From Hyphomonadaceae bacterium ML37 (lineage in GTDB: Bacteria > Pseudomonadota > Alphaproteobacteria > Caulobacterales > Maricaulaceae), in NCBI GenBank assembly GCA_027627685.1, contig CP091241.1:2109191-2173190 (forward strand): DNA of 64,000 bases, given 5' to 3'. This document shows positions 28,501 to 37,225 of the stretch, in pieces. The translations under genes and the position numbers were made by a program. The notes under the pieces were generated by a model. That model was not told where the DNA came from, ran no database searches, and saw nothing but the letters and a program-made list of their open reading frames with translations. Numbering within the stretch: position 1 is the stretch's first letter; each line of letters begins with the position of its first letter.

Positions 28501-29453
28501 TGGGGTACCTCCACTTCATCACCCGGCGATCGGGCGACAAACCCGGACGGATCTTCTTCCAGATCAAGGACGATGCGTTCAATGGCCGCCAGCGCGGCGC
28601 GCAGGTCCCGGATGGCTGCGGTCAGCTGGCCCAGACCCTCCTCAGAGAAACGCTCCAGGCCAGGGCGCAGTTCGGTCAGCATGGCGTAGGTTTCCTGAGA
28701 CGCGCGGTCGACCTCGATCGAGGCGGCAGACACGTCGGCCACCATCACTCCGACCTCTTCGGTCAGGAAGGTTTCAGCCGTGCGGCCGAACTGCTCCAGA
28801 CTCACCGCCGCGCCCGACACGTCTTGCGCGGCCTGATCGAGGCTGCGCAAGGCGGTGCGCAGCTCCGAGACCAGCCCGTCTTCCTGCGCGAGTTCAGCGG
28901 TAATGACCTCGATATTGCTCATGGTGCGCGAGAAAGTGGCGACATTCTCCTCGTTCAACAGCGCGCCCACGCGCGTAAACGCGACCTGCGAGCTCTGCAG
29001 CAGCGTTTCGCCCCCGGATATCAGCTCGTCCAGCTGGGTCTGGCGCGCATAGATGCGCGGGGCGCGATCGCCGAACCGGCCCTCCAGCCGCGCCGCCTCC
29101 TGCGATCCGCCGGACACCTGGATCAACGACAGGCCGGTCAGGCCCTGGGGCTCCAACTGGGCGACCGAGTCCACCTTCACCGGCGTGGTCGCATCCACGC
29201 GGATGCGCGCCACGACCTGCGTCGTGTCCTCAGGGTTCAGGCCCAGATCGGTGACCTCGCCCACTTGAATGCCGTTGAAGCGCACTTCCGACGCCACGCG
29301 CAGTCCGCGCACCGGGCCGTCGAACAGCACGTCGTATTCGCGGTACTCGCGGTCGAACGCCATCTGCGACAGCCAGAGCGAGAAGAACCCGCCGGCCAGC
29401 ACCAGAAAGACCACAAAGAAGCCGACAAGGGCGTGATGGGCTTTAGTTTCCAT
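28497..29453 (-). CDS. mlaD: MlaD, MCE-domain lipid transport protein
   Basis: A 318-residue protein anchored by one N-terminal helix (ALVGFFVVFLVLAGGFFSLWL). It continues with the MCE domain at about residues 40-120 (YDVLFDGPVRGLRVASEVRFNGIQVGEV, GLSLIQVSGG). A long helical region follows, forming the ring or channel in relatives. Such hexamers bind phospholipids between the inner and outer membrane. The gene lies 24 bases downstream of the ATPase and overlaps the lipoprotein gene. It is longer than E. coli MlaD (183), as usual in alphaproteobacteria. Confidence 0.9.
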   Translation of the reverse strand: METKAHHALVGFFVVFLVLAGGFFSLWLSQMAFDREYREYDVLFDGPVRGLRVASEVRFNGIQVGEVTDLGLNPEDTTQVVARIRVDATTPVKVDSVAQLEPQGLTGLSLIQVSGGSQEAARLEGRFGDRAPRIYARQTQLDELISGGETLLQSSQVAFTRVGALLNEENVATFSRTMSNIEVITAELAQEDGLVSELRTALRSLDQAAQDVSGAAVSLEQFGRTAETFLTEEVGVMVADVSAASIEVDRASQETYAMLTELRPGLERFSEEGLGQLTAAIRDLRAALAAIERIVLDLEEDPSGFVARSPGDEVEVPQ

Positions 29454-29477
29454 GGGTCAGTCCGCCTTCAGCCATCT

Positions 29478-30254
29478 TCATTCTCCCGCGCCTGTGCGCA
29501 GCGCAGCCCGCCCGCGCGGTCCGCCGAAATATTCCTGGATCCACGGGTGCGGGTTCTGGGTCAGCTCCGCCAGCGGCGCGTTGGCCACCACGCGCTTTTC
29601 CGCAATCACCGCGACCCGGTCGCAAATCGCGTGCAGCGTATCAAGATCGTGCGTGATCATCACCACGGTGAGGTCCAGCGTCTGTGACAATTGCTTGATC
29701 AATGTGTCGAAATTACCAGCCGCGATGGGGTCCAGACCCGCTGTTGGCTCGTCCAGGAAGAGAATATCGGGGTCCAGCGCCAGCGAACGCGCCAGCGCCG
29801 CGCGCTTGCGCATCCCGCCCGACAGCTCCGAGGGCAGCTTGGCCGCCGCCTCCGGCTTCAGATCGGCCAGCGAAATCTTGAGATCGGCCAGCTCCTCCAT
29901 GAGCGCGCGGCTCATGGACAGGTGCTCGCGCATGGGCGCCATGACGTTCTCGCGCACGCTCAGCGCCGAGAACAGCGCGCCGTACTGGAACAGCACGCCC
30001 CAGCGGCGCTCCAGCGCCAGCTGGTCCTGTGAGGAGAATGCCGAGCGGGCCTTGCCATCAAAGTAAATCTCGCCCTCGGCCGGGACGAGCAGGCCGAGGA
30101 TGGAGTTGAGCAGCACCGACTTGCCCGAGCCCGAGCCGCCGACAATGCCCAGCACCTCGCCGCGCCGGACCTCCAGGTCCAGCCCGTCATGGACCACGGT
30201 CTTTCCAAACCGGGTTACCAGGCCGCGCACTTCGATGAGGGGCGGCGCGCTCAT
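29478..30254 (-). CDS. mlaF: MlaF, ABC transporter ATPase for lipid transport
   Basis: A 258-residue ATP-binding subunit. Walker A is GIVGGSGSGKSVLLNS, the ABC signature is LSGGMRKRAALARSLALDP and Walker B is ILFLDEPTAGLDP. The H-loop is in VVMITHDLDTLHAI. It powers the MlaE/MlaD lipid transporter, whose direction is debated in the family but is mostly inward in E. coli. It overlaps the permease gene by 4 bases (ATGA). Confidence 0.93.
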   Translation of the reverse strand: MSAPPLIEVRGLVTRFGKTVVHDGLDLEVRRGEVLGIVGGSGSGKSVLLNSILGLLVPAEGEIYFDGKARSAFSSQDQLALERRWGVLFQYGALFSALSVRENVMAPMREHLSMSRALMEELADLKISLADLKPEAAAKLPSELSGGMRKRAALARSLALDPDILFLDEPTAGLDPIAAGNFDTLIKQLSQTLDLTVVMITHDLDTLHAICDRVAVIAEKRVVANAPLAELTQNPHPWIQEYFGGPRGRAALRTGAGE

Positions 30255-31402
30255 ATGTCCAGCTCCAGATAGAGCATGGCGAACAGCGCATCGATGAGGA
30301 TCACGGCAAAGATCGCCTGCACCACCGCCGTGGTCACTGACGAGCCCAGGCTCTCCACGTCGCCGCCCACTTTCAGGCCGTGGCGGCAGCCGATGATGGC
30401 GATGATCAGGCCGAAGACCGGCGCCTTGGACAGGCCCACGAACAGGTGCTGGATCGGGACTGAGTCCTGCAGGCGCACGATGAACTGGGCCGGCGAGATG
30501 TCCAGCGACGCCCAGCTGACCAGCATGCCGCCAAACAGCCCGCTGAGCATCGCCGCCAGGGTCAGAAGCGGCGCCATCACCACGCAGGCCACCAGCCGGG
30601 GCAGGACCAGCACTTCATACGGGTCGAGCCCCATGACCTTCATGGCGTCGACTTCCTGCTGCATTTTCATCGACCCGATGGACGCCGTGAAGGCCGAGGC
30701 CGACCGGCCCGCCAGCAGGATCGCCGTGATCAGCACGGCGAACTCGCGCAGCACGGCGATGCCCACCAGGTCGACCGTGAAGATCGAAAAGCCGAACACT
30801 TCAAGCAGGTTGGCGCCCATGAAGGCGACCACAGCGCCGATGAACAGGGACAGGACGGCGATGATCGGCAAGGCGTTGACGCCCACCGATTCCATCAGCG
30901 CCACCATGGATGTCACACGCCAGCGCGTCGGGATCGGCGCCACCACCAGCGCGGTCAGCACCGTGCGCCCGAAAAACGCGAAACTCTCCACGGTCTCGCG
31001 CCAGACGCCATGGGTCCCCGCGCCGATGCGCGCCATGATCGCGATGAGAGAGCGGTCGATATCGGGTTCGGGATCGCAGCGCACATTGCGGGTGCGCATC
31101 TCGGCGATGAGGCGCCGGGCGGTGGGATGTTCGCCGATATAAGCGGCGTCATCGTCCGTCTCCGGGCACGAGCCGAGGGTGCGGCCCAGAAGATAGGCGC
31201 CCGCCGTGTCGATGCGTCCAAGACCTGTGACATCAATGGCCAGGCTGCCCGGATCGCTCTCGGCTTCGAGCTTGCGAAGGGGCGCATCCTGCCGGGCGAT
31301 AGACTGCACCACCCAGTCGCCGCGCGGCTCCAGGATCAGGCGTCCGGCCTCCAGGCGCGTCGACAGGCTCGCGCTGCCCGGCTTGATCGTTTCGGCGCTC
31401 AT
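30251..31402 (-). CDS. mlaE: MlaE permease with N-terminal STAS-like domain
   Basis: A 383-residue fusion. Residues about 10-100 form a STAS-like domain (LAIDVTGLGRIDTAGAYLLG) equivalent to MlaB. Residues about 130-383 are the MlaE permease with the ATPase-contact region (LAGRSASAFTASIGSMKMQQ, VDAMKVMGLDPYEVLVLPR). Four to five membrane helices follow (for example LTLAAMLSGLFGGMLVSWAS). The fusion replaces a separate mlaB gene, as in many alphaproteobacteria. First gene of the operon mlaE-mlaF-mlaD-lipoprotein. Confidence 0.92.
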   Translation of the reverse strand: MSAETIKPGSASLSTRLEAGRLILEPRGDWVVQSIARQDAPLRKLEAESDPGSLAIDVTGLGRIDTAGAYLLGRTLGSCPETDDDAAYIGEHPTARRLIAEMRTRNVRCDPEPDIDRSLIAIMARIGAGTHGVWRETVESFAFFGRTVLTALVVAPIPTRWRVTSMVALMESVGVNALPIIAVLSLFIGAVVAFMGANLLEVFGFSIFTVDLVGIAVLREFAVLITAILLAGRSASAFTASIGSMKMQQEVDAMKVMGLDPYEVLVLPRLVACVVMAPLLTLAAMLSGLFGGMLVSWASLDISPAQFIVRLQDSVPIQHLFVGLSKAPVFGLIIAIIGCRHGLKVGGDVESLGSSVTTAVVQAIFAVILIDALFAMLYLELDI

Positions 31403-31462
31403 ATTCGCGTCTGGACCCCTTTGCCCTCGCCGGTCAGACCCTTGGTCTCAAGTCCGGCGAGA

Positions 31463-32632
31463 TTATGGCCTGCTTCGCCCCCGATTTGCGAGCATTATGG
31501 CGCAGGCCAGGCCGAGGCCTGCCGGGATCGCCATCATGGCGAACCCGCCCGCCCCGAACGCCGCATAGGCGAAACCGGACGCAAAACTGGCCGCGGCCAG
31601 AACCAGCCCGCCCGACAAGGCCGAGTTGACTGCCTGGGCCGTCGCCGCGAACCGGTCGGAGACGTGATCAGACGCATAACGCAGGAAACCCAGATAGGTT
31701 GCACCAAAGCTGAGCGCATGCAGGCCTTGCAACGCGAACAGCGCCGCGAGCGGCGGCGACAGGGACAATAACCCCCAGCGCAGGATCGCCGCCGCGCCGC
31801 CTAGCGCGATCAGCACGGCGGGCGGAAAGCGCGCCATATAACGCGCCGACAGGGTGAAGAAGACGATCTCCGCGCCCACGCCGGTGGCCCACAGCGCCCC
31901 GATCCAGGCCGGGGCGATCCCCTGCGCCTGCCAGGCCACCGCCGAGAAAGTATAGTAGAACCCGTGCGCGCCCTGGATCAGCGCCGAGGCCGCAAAGGCC
32001 AGCGGCATGCCGCCCGCCACCAGCGCGGCGCGCACGCCCGGGCGCGGAACGCCGGCCGGCGGCGCCGGGGCGCGCCGGCCTTCAGGCAGCCAGAACGACG
32101 CCAGCACCGCCAGTGCGGCCCCGGCCAGCGTCCAGTACAGGGCCGCCTCCCCGCCGAGCAGGGAGATCAGCGCGCCGCAACCCACATTGCCCAGAATGAA
32201 CGCCCCGGACCCGATGGCGCGCGGCGGGCCGAACGCGAACCGGCGCCGGCGTGATTCGCCCATGGCGAACGCGTCGATGATCGGGTTGATTCCGGTATAA
32301 GCGCCGCCCGCCAGCCCTGCCAGCGCGACGATAAGCCAGGGCTCATGGGCGGGGATATGCGCCAGGAAGATCAGCAGGGCTGCAATCGAGAACGCCGCCA
32401 CCGCCATGCGCCGGCGCGGCGCGCGGTCGGCCAGATACGCCCCCAGCGGCGCCGCCAGCACCCGCCCCGCCATGGCCGCCGCGCCCGCCGCGCCAATCAT
32501 TTCAGGGCTTAAGCCCCGCGCCTCGAACCAGACCGGCATGTAAGGCAGATAGGCGCCAAAGCCGATATAGAAGGCGCTGTAGAACAACGCAAAACGCGCC
32601 GGGCGCGGCAGGGGGAAAAGGCGCGGTATCAT
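31463..32632 (-). CDS. MFS transporter (MFS_1-like, HcaT type)
   Basis: A 389-residue permease with twelve predicted helices. The N-terminus reads RFALFYSAFYIGFGAYLPYM, the pattern of the LacY/HcaT-related MFS_1-like family. The cytoplasmic loop 2-3 motif is AYLADRAPRRRMAV, a variant of GXXXDXXGRR. It is probably a single-component uptake or efflux carrier with unknown substrate. The ATG at 32632 is used. The gene is divergent from the glycosyltransferase at 32749 and lies 60 bases beyond the mlaE start, on the same strand as the Mla operon. Confidence 0.87.
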   Translation of the reverse strand: MIPRLFPLPRPARFALFYSAFYIGFGAYLPYMPVWFEARGLSPEMIGAAGAAAMAGRVLAAPLGAYLADRAPRRRMAVAAFSIAALLIFLAHIPAHEPWLIVALAGLAGGAYTGINPIIDAFAMGESRRRRFAFGPPRAIGSGAFILGNVGCGALISLLGGEAALYWTLAGAALAVLASFWLPEGRRAPAPPAGVPRPGVRAALVAGGMPLAFAASALIQGAHGFYYTFSAVAWQAQGIAPAWIGALWATGVGAEIVFFTLSARYMARFPPAVLIALGGAAAILRWGLLSLSPPLAALFALQGLHALSFGATYLGFLRYASDHVSDRFAATAQAVNSALSGGLVLAAASFASGFAYAAFGAGGFAMMAIPAGLGLACAIMLANRGRSRP

Positions 32633-32748
32633 GGCTGCAGGCTCTAGCGCGGCGGGGCGGTGAGTGGAAGGCGGCTGCACCTTTGAGGCCTGGGTGAACA
32701 GCGTTTGCTCTTGGCCTTCGCGCGCGCGCGCTATAGCGTCCCGCGCCG

Positions 32749-34026
32749 ATGAAGGACGCCCTCGCCCCCCCTCCCCGGTCCGCGCCCTTGCGGGTGCTGG
32801 TTACGAGCTACCGCTCCCACCCCCATGTGGGCGGGCAGGGTGTTTATGTGCGCGAGCTGACACGGGCGCTGACGCGCGAGGGCTGCGCTGTGACCGTCGC
32901 CTCCGGCCCGCCTTATCCGGAGCTGGATGAGGGAATCGCGCTGGAGCGCCTGCCCTCCCTGGACCTGTTCAGCGTGCCCAACGCCCTGATGGCGCTGCGT
33001 TTGCGGCATCTCATGTCAGCGGCGGACCGGCATGAATGGGCGGCGCACAATACCGGCGCGTTTGGCGAGATGACCGCCTTCGCGCTGCGGCTGGAAGCCT
33101 TCATGGCGGCCAATGCCGGCCGGTTCGACGTGATCCACGACAACCAGACCCTGGCCCTGCCGCTGGCGCGCATCGCGCGGCGCACGCCGGTGATCACCAC
33201 GCTCCACCATCCCATCGCCATTGATCGCGATTTCGCCGTCGCGGGCGCGGCGACGCGCATGGGCCGCATCCTGTCGGCTCGCTGGCATTCCTTTGTGGAG
33301 GTGCAGGCGCGCGCGGCGCGAAAACTGGAGCATTTCCTGTGTGTGTCAGAGGCGTCGCGTGCCGCCTATGCGCAGCGCTGCGGTGTGGATCCGGCGCGGA
33401 TACGCGTCGCCCATAACGGCATTGATCACGCAACGTACTATCCCGATCCGGCGGTCGTCCGGGAGGGGGATAGCGTGGTCGCGCTTGCCTCTGCGGACGT
33501 GCCCATAAAGGGCCTCGACGTGCTCATCGGGGCGCTGGACGTGTTGAAGCAGCAGGGCAGACCCGTACGCCTCACCGTGATCGGCCAGTTGCGTGAAGGG
33601 CCAGCCAAACGCGCGCTCGAACGCGCCGGGCTGTTGGACCAGGTCAGCTTCGTCTCCGGCCTGACGCGCGAGGCCATCGCCGATCTCTACCGGCGCTGCA
33701 CGGTGTTCGTCTCGGCGTCGCGTTTTGAAGGCTTTGGCTTTCCCGCCGCCGAGGCGATGGCCTGCGGCGCGCCGGTGATCGTGTCCGATGGCGGCGCCCT
33801 TCCCGAGGTGGCGGGCGATGCCGGTGTGGTGACGCCGGCGGGCGAGAGCGCGGCGCTGGCCGAAGCGCTGGGCGCGCTGCTGACCGATCCTGAACGCCGC
33901 GCGCGGATCGGCTCCGCCTGCGCCGCGCGCGCCGCCACGGCCTTCCGCTGGGAGGATCATGCGCGCGCCGCCATTGATCTCTACGAAACCGCCCTGGCCG
34001 CGCGCGAAGGCGCCTCTCTCTCATGA
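32749..34026 (+). CDS. Glycosyltransferase family 4
   Basis: A 425-residue GT-B enzyme. The N-terminal half has TSYRSHPHVGGQGVYVRELT, the Gly-rich acceptor-domain loop. The C-terminal half has RIRVAHNGIDHATYYPDP and DVPIKGLDVLIGALDVLKQ. The nucleotide-sugar-binding SRFEGFGFPAAEAMACGAPVIVSDGGALPE region carries the E-X7-E motif. It is retaining in mechanism by family. It is the first of three genes with ATGA-type overlaps: its stop overlaps the methyltransferase start at 34023. Acceptor unknown. Confidence 0.92.
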   Translation: MKDALAPPPRSAPLRVLVTSYRSHPHVGGQGVYVRELTRALTREGCAVTVASGPPYPELDEGIALERLPSLDLFSVPNALMALRLRHLMSAADRHEWAAHNTGAFGEMTAFALRLEAFMAANAGRFDVIHDNQTLALPLARIARRTPVITTLHHPIAIDRDFAVAGAATRMGRILSARWHSFVEVQARAARKLEHFLCVSEASRAAYAQRCGVDPARIRVAHNGIDHATYYPDPAVVREGDSVVALASADVPIKGLDVLIGALDVLKQQGRPVRLTVIGQLREGPAKRALERAGLLDQVSFVSGLTREAIADLYRRCTVFVSASRFEGFGFPAAEAMACGAPVIVSDGGALPEVAGDAGVVTPAGESAALAEALGALLTDPERRARIGSACAARAATAFRWEDHARAAIDLYETALAAREGASLS

Positions 34027-34745
34027 TGGTCACGCTGCGCCTGGATGCGCTGGACCTGCAGGATGGTCAGCGTGTGCTCGATCTCGGCTGCGGGCGGGGA
34101 CGCCATTCCCATGCGCTGTACTGGCATGCGCGCGCGCTGGACGTGGTGATGCTCGATCTGTCGCTGGAGGATCTCAAAGGCGCCGTCGATGGCTTCTTCG
34201 AACTGCCTCCGCCGCCGCAGGAGCCGCCGCGCAGCGCCGTGTGGTGCGTGGGCGACGCGTCCCGCCTGCCCTGGCCGGACGCCAGCTTTGACGTGGTGAT
34301 CTGCTCAGAAGTGCTTGAGCACCTGCCTGATGTGGACGCAGCGCTCAAAGAAATCACCCGCATCCTGAAGCCCGGCGGCCGGTTTGCCTTGTCCGTCCCG
34401 CGCTACTGGCCCGAGGCGATCTGCTGGCGCCTGTCTGAAGGCTATAGCAACACGCCCGGCGGCCATGTGCGCATCTTCAAGGATGGCGACCTCAAACAGC
34501 AGGTCGAGGGGCGCGGCCTCACCGCCTACAAGCGCCACCACGCCCACGCTTTGCACAGCCCTTATTGGTGGCTGCGCTGCGCCAAATGGGACCGCCAGGA
34601 AGAGAGCCGCTCGGTGGCGCTCTATCGGCGCTTTCTGGAATGGGACCTGATGAAACGCCCCCGCCTGACCCGCTGGCTGGAAGCCGCGCTGAACCCCGTG
34701 CTGGGCAAATCCGTGGCGATGTATTTTCGCAAGGAGGCCGCATGA
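34023..34745 (+). CDS. Class I SAM-dependent methyltransferase (Methyltransf_11 type)
   Basis: A 240-residue methyltransferase. Motif I is RVLDLGCGRGRHSHAL, with the acidic loop after it, and the post-motif region is SFDVVICSEVLEHLPDVDAAL followed by ILKPGGRFALSVPRYWPE. This is the UbiE/UbiG-like fold, with a C-terminal extension to KSVAMYFRKEAA. It is translationally linked on both sides: ATGA with the glycosyltransferase and ATGA with the next gene at 34742. An alternative start is the ATG three bases on. Confidence 0.9.
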   Translation: MMVTLRLDALDLQDGQRVLDLGCGRGRHSHALYWHARALDVVMLDLSLEDLKGAVDGFFELPPPPQEPPRSAVWCVGDASRLPWPDASFDVVICSEVLEHLPDVDAALKEITRILKPGGRFALSVPRYWPEAICWRLSEGYSNTPGGHVRIFKDGDLKQQVEGRGLTAYKRHHAHALHSPYWWLRCAKWDRQEESRSVALYRRFLEWDLMKRPRLTRWLEAALNPVLGKSVAMYFRKEAA

Positions 34746-35845
34746 GCCCGCGCGCCCTGCATCTGGGCGTCGATGTCGCCGCCTGCGCCGACCGGATCGA
34801 GGCGCTGCAGCGCCGTGACGGGACCATTCCCTGGGTCGAGGCCGGGGTGTGGGATCCGTGGAACCATGGCGAAAGCGCCATGGCGCTGGCCGTCGCCGGG
34901 CGCGGCGAGGCCGTGGCCAAGGCGCTGGACGCTCTGGCGGCGCGTCAGGAAGCCGATGGCGGCTGGACCGGGGAGCTGGGCGCGGGCGTGCCCATGGACG
35001 AAACCGGCGAGCGCATCGCGCCGCCCGCCATTCCCGTCACCGCCCGCGACACCAATTTCACCGGCTATGGCGCCGTGACCGTGCTGCGCTGCGCGCTGGC
35101 GCTGGACGAGCCGCGCCTGATCGCGCGCCACGCGCCCATGGTGACGCGGGCCCTCGACTGGGTCGCCGCGCGCCAGTGCGAGACCGGCGACATTGTCTGG
35201 CGCGACCCCGATCCCGGCCAGCCGCTGGAGGAGATCGACTCCCTGCGCGCGGGCAACGCGTCGCTGTTCAAGAGCTTTGAAGCGGGCCTGCGCATCGCCG
35301 ACGCGCTGGACCAGCGCAAGCCCGACTGGGCGCGCGCCCGCGCCGCCATTGCCCATGTCTTCAATCACACGCCCGAGCGCTTTGACCGGATGGGCGAGGA
35401 CCGCACGCGCTACGCCATGGACTGGTATTATCCCGTCCTGACCGGCGCGATCCGGGGTCAGGCGGCGCGTGCGCGGCTGGAGGCGGGGTGGACGAAATTC
35501 GTGGTGGCCGATCTCGGCTGCCGCTGCGTCGCCGAGGAACCCTGGATCACCGCCGCTGAAACCGCCGAGCTCGCCATGGCGTGCCTGTCATTGGGCTGGC
35601 GCGACCGGGCGCTGGGCCTGATCAGCGATCTCGCCCCGCTGGCGCGCGGCGGCGGGGGCTACTGGATGGGCTGGCAGTTCGATCTGGGCATGATCTGGCC
35701 CAAGGAGCGCCCGGGCTGGACCTCGGCCGCCGTGGTGCTGGCCGCCGACGCCCTGTTCGAGATTGCGCCCGGCCATGATCTGATGGTGCGCCACGCGCGC
35801 CCCGACGCCTGGCTCAAACCCGGCGCAGAAACTCGAGCGTATTGA
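34742..35845 (+). CDS. Alpha/alpha-barrel prenyltransferase-like protein
   Basis: A 367-residue protein with repeated inner/outer helix pairs like the terpene-cyclase/prenyltransferase toroid. Examples are IEALQRRDGTIPWVEAGVWD, AKALDALAARQEADGGWTGE, ALDWVAARQCETGDIVW and LISDLAPLARGGGGYWMGWQ. The QXDGXW-type pattern (RQEADGGWTG) is visible, but the classic DXDD or DCTAE catalytic motif is not. It may be non-catalytic or act on another substrate. It follows the methyltransferase with a 4-base overlap and converges with the next methyltransferase, overlapping by 32 bases. Confidence 0.8.
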   Translation: MSPRALHLGVDVAACADRIEALQRRDGTIPWVEAGVWDPWNHGESAMALAVAGRGEAVAKALDALAARQEADGGWTGELGAGVPMDETGERIAPPAIPVTARDTNFTGYGAVTVLRCALALDEPRLIARHAPMVTRALDWVAARQCETGDIVWRDPDPGQPLEEIDSLRAGNASLFKSFEAGLRIADALDQRKPDWARARAAIAHVFNHTPERFDRMGEDRTRYAMDWYYPVLTGAIRGQAARARLEAGWTKFVVADLGCRCVAEEPWITAAETAELAMACLSLGWRDRALGLISDLAPLARGGGGYWMGWQFDLGMIWPKERPGWTSAAVVLAADALFEIAPGHDLMVRHARPDAWLKPGAETRAY

Positions 35846-36446
35846 CCCGGCCCGCCGGCTCGAACAGGCCGGACGCCATGGCCAGCTTCCAGATTTCATA
35901 GGGCGGACGCCCGCCATCTTTCGGGTCCGGGAACACGTCATGGATCGCCAGCAATCCGCCGCGCGCCACATGGCCAGCCCAGGCGCGATAGTCGCTGAGC
36001 GCCGTCTCCATGGCATGCCCGCCATCGATGAACACAAAGGCCAGCGGGCCTGACCAGGCCGCGCCTGCCACATCCGAGCGGCCGACCATAGGGATCACCC
36101 AGCGTTCGAGATCAGCCAGCGCCAGCGAGCGCCGCAAGGCGGGCAGCGTGTCCACGCGGCCCAGCTCGGCGTCGAACAGGTCCGGGTCATGATAGCCCTC
36201 GCCGGGCTGGTGCTCTTCCGAGCCGCGATGGTGATCGACAGCGAACAGCACCCGGCCCGTATCGCGCGCGGCGCGGCCCAGATACACGCTGGACCGCCCG
36301 CACCAGGAGCCGATCTCCATGAGCGGCCCAGGCGCAGCGGCGGCGGCTTCCAGCGCACGCGCATACAGCGCCCCGCCTTCGTCGGGCGCCAGAAAACCCT
36401 TGATGGATTGCGGATCGAGCCGGTCGCCCGGTATCGCCAGGGCCAT
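35814..36446 (-). CDS. Class I SAM-dependent methyltransferase (Methyltransf_24 type)
   Basis: A 210-residue methyltransferase. The binding motif is GPLMEIGSWCGRSSVYLGRA, then RVLFAVDHHRGSEEH. LAFVFIDGGHAMETALSDYRAW and GGLLAIHDVFPDPKDGG follow, the CmcI-like pattern in which His and Asp residues bind a metal for O-methylation. The Met before ALAIPGDRL (36446) is chosen. Its 3' end overlaps the alpha/alpha-barrel gene by 32 bases on the opposite strand. It lies 13 bases downstream of the lipoprotein gene at 36460 and may be cotranscribed with it. Confidence 0.88.
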   Translation of the reverse strand: MALAIPGDRLDPQSIKGFLAPDEGGALYARALEAAAAAPGPLMEIGSWCGRSSVYLGRAARDTGRVLFAVDHHRGSEEHQPGEGYHDPDLFDAELGRVDTLPALRRSLALADLERWVIPMVGRSDVAGAAWSGPLAFVFIDGGHAMETALSDYRAWAGHVARGGLLAIHDVFPDPKDGGRPPYEIWKLAMASGLFEPAGRVNTLEFLRRV

Positions 36447-36459
36447 GACGCCGCTGAGC

Positions 36460-37071
36460 CTAACTGACCGCGCCGAGGCGCGTGGCCCAGCGGCGCTCGG
36501 CCAGCGCATCGGCGGCCAGCGCCAGATGCTGCTCGGCCTCGTCCAGGTCAGAGAGCGCCCCGGTCAGGCGCCCGCTTTCGGCCTCGGCTTCTTCGGCGAC
36601 GGATAGGAAGAACCCTTGTGCGCGCCGCACCGCCGCCAGCGCGCCTTCGACCGCCGCGAGATCCGCGGCCAGCGCCTCGGGCCCCGCGTCGGAGGCCGAG
36701 GCCGCGCGCATCGCCAGCATGGCGGTCTGGCGCGACAGGCCGGCGAGCCGCTCCAAATCTGCGGCCAGCACAGCAGACGGGTTGTCCTCGGCGGCGTCCA
36801 GGTAGCGCGCCACGGCGCGGTCGCCGGAGCTGTCCTGGCCCCGGATCAGGCGCGCCAGCAAGGGCGTATCGCCCAGCGTCCAGCCTTCATCGTCGATCAG
36901 GGTGCGCAGGCTGGTCGCCGATTGGTGAAGTTCGGCGTGGACCGCCTGGCCCGGCGCGCCATTGAGGCCGGCCGACATATCGATGGGCGCGCCCGCACAC
37001 GCGCCCAGCGAGACGCAAGCCAATAGCGCCGAAGCGGTCAGACACGACCGCATCACCTTCACACCACGCAC
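36460..37071 (-). CDS. Putative lipoprotein, unknown function
   Basis: A 203-residue product with a signal peptide and lipobox LGAC (Cys at about residue 25). The rest is Ala/Leu/Glu-rich and largely helical, with heptad-like stretches (LAADLAAVEGALAAVRRAQG, LSDLDEAEQHLALAADALAE) that may form a coiled coil. No family was recognised. The GTG at 37071 has GAGGGAAG about 6-13 bases upstream. An internal ATG at 37053 is the alternative and keeps the signal peptide. It precedes the CmcI-like methyltransferase with 13 bases between them. Confidence 0.7.
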   Translation of the reverse strand: MRGVKVMRSCLTASALLACVSLGACAGAPIDMSAGLNGAPGQAVHAELHQSATSLRTLIDDEGWTLGDTPLLARLIRGQDSSGDRAVARYLDAAEDNPSAVLAADLERLAGLSRQTAMLAMRAASASDAGPEALAADLAAVEGALAAVRRAQGFFLSVAEEAEAESGRLTGALSDLDEAEQHLALAADALAERRWATRLGAVS

Positions 37072-37225
37072 TCTGTCTTCCCTCGCATTCGCCGGGCGGC
37101 GCCCCCTCCGACACCGCTTTCAACTCGATATAAAAGGGCATACTGTCACGCCTAACAATAGGGAAATATCACCGGCAGGGCGCGCAGCGTCCAACACACC
37201 CGGGGCGTGGGGACGGGCCTGAGGC

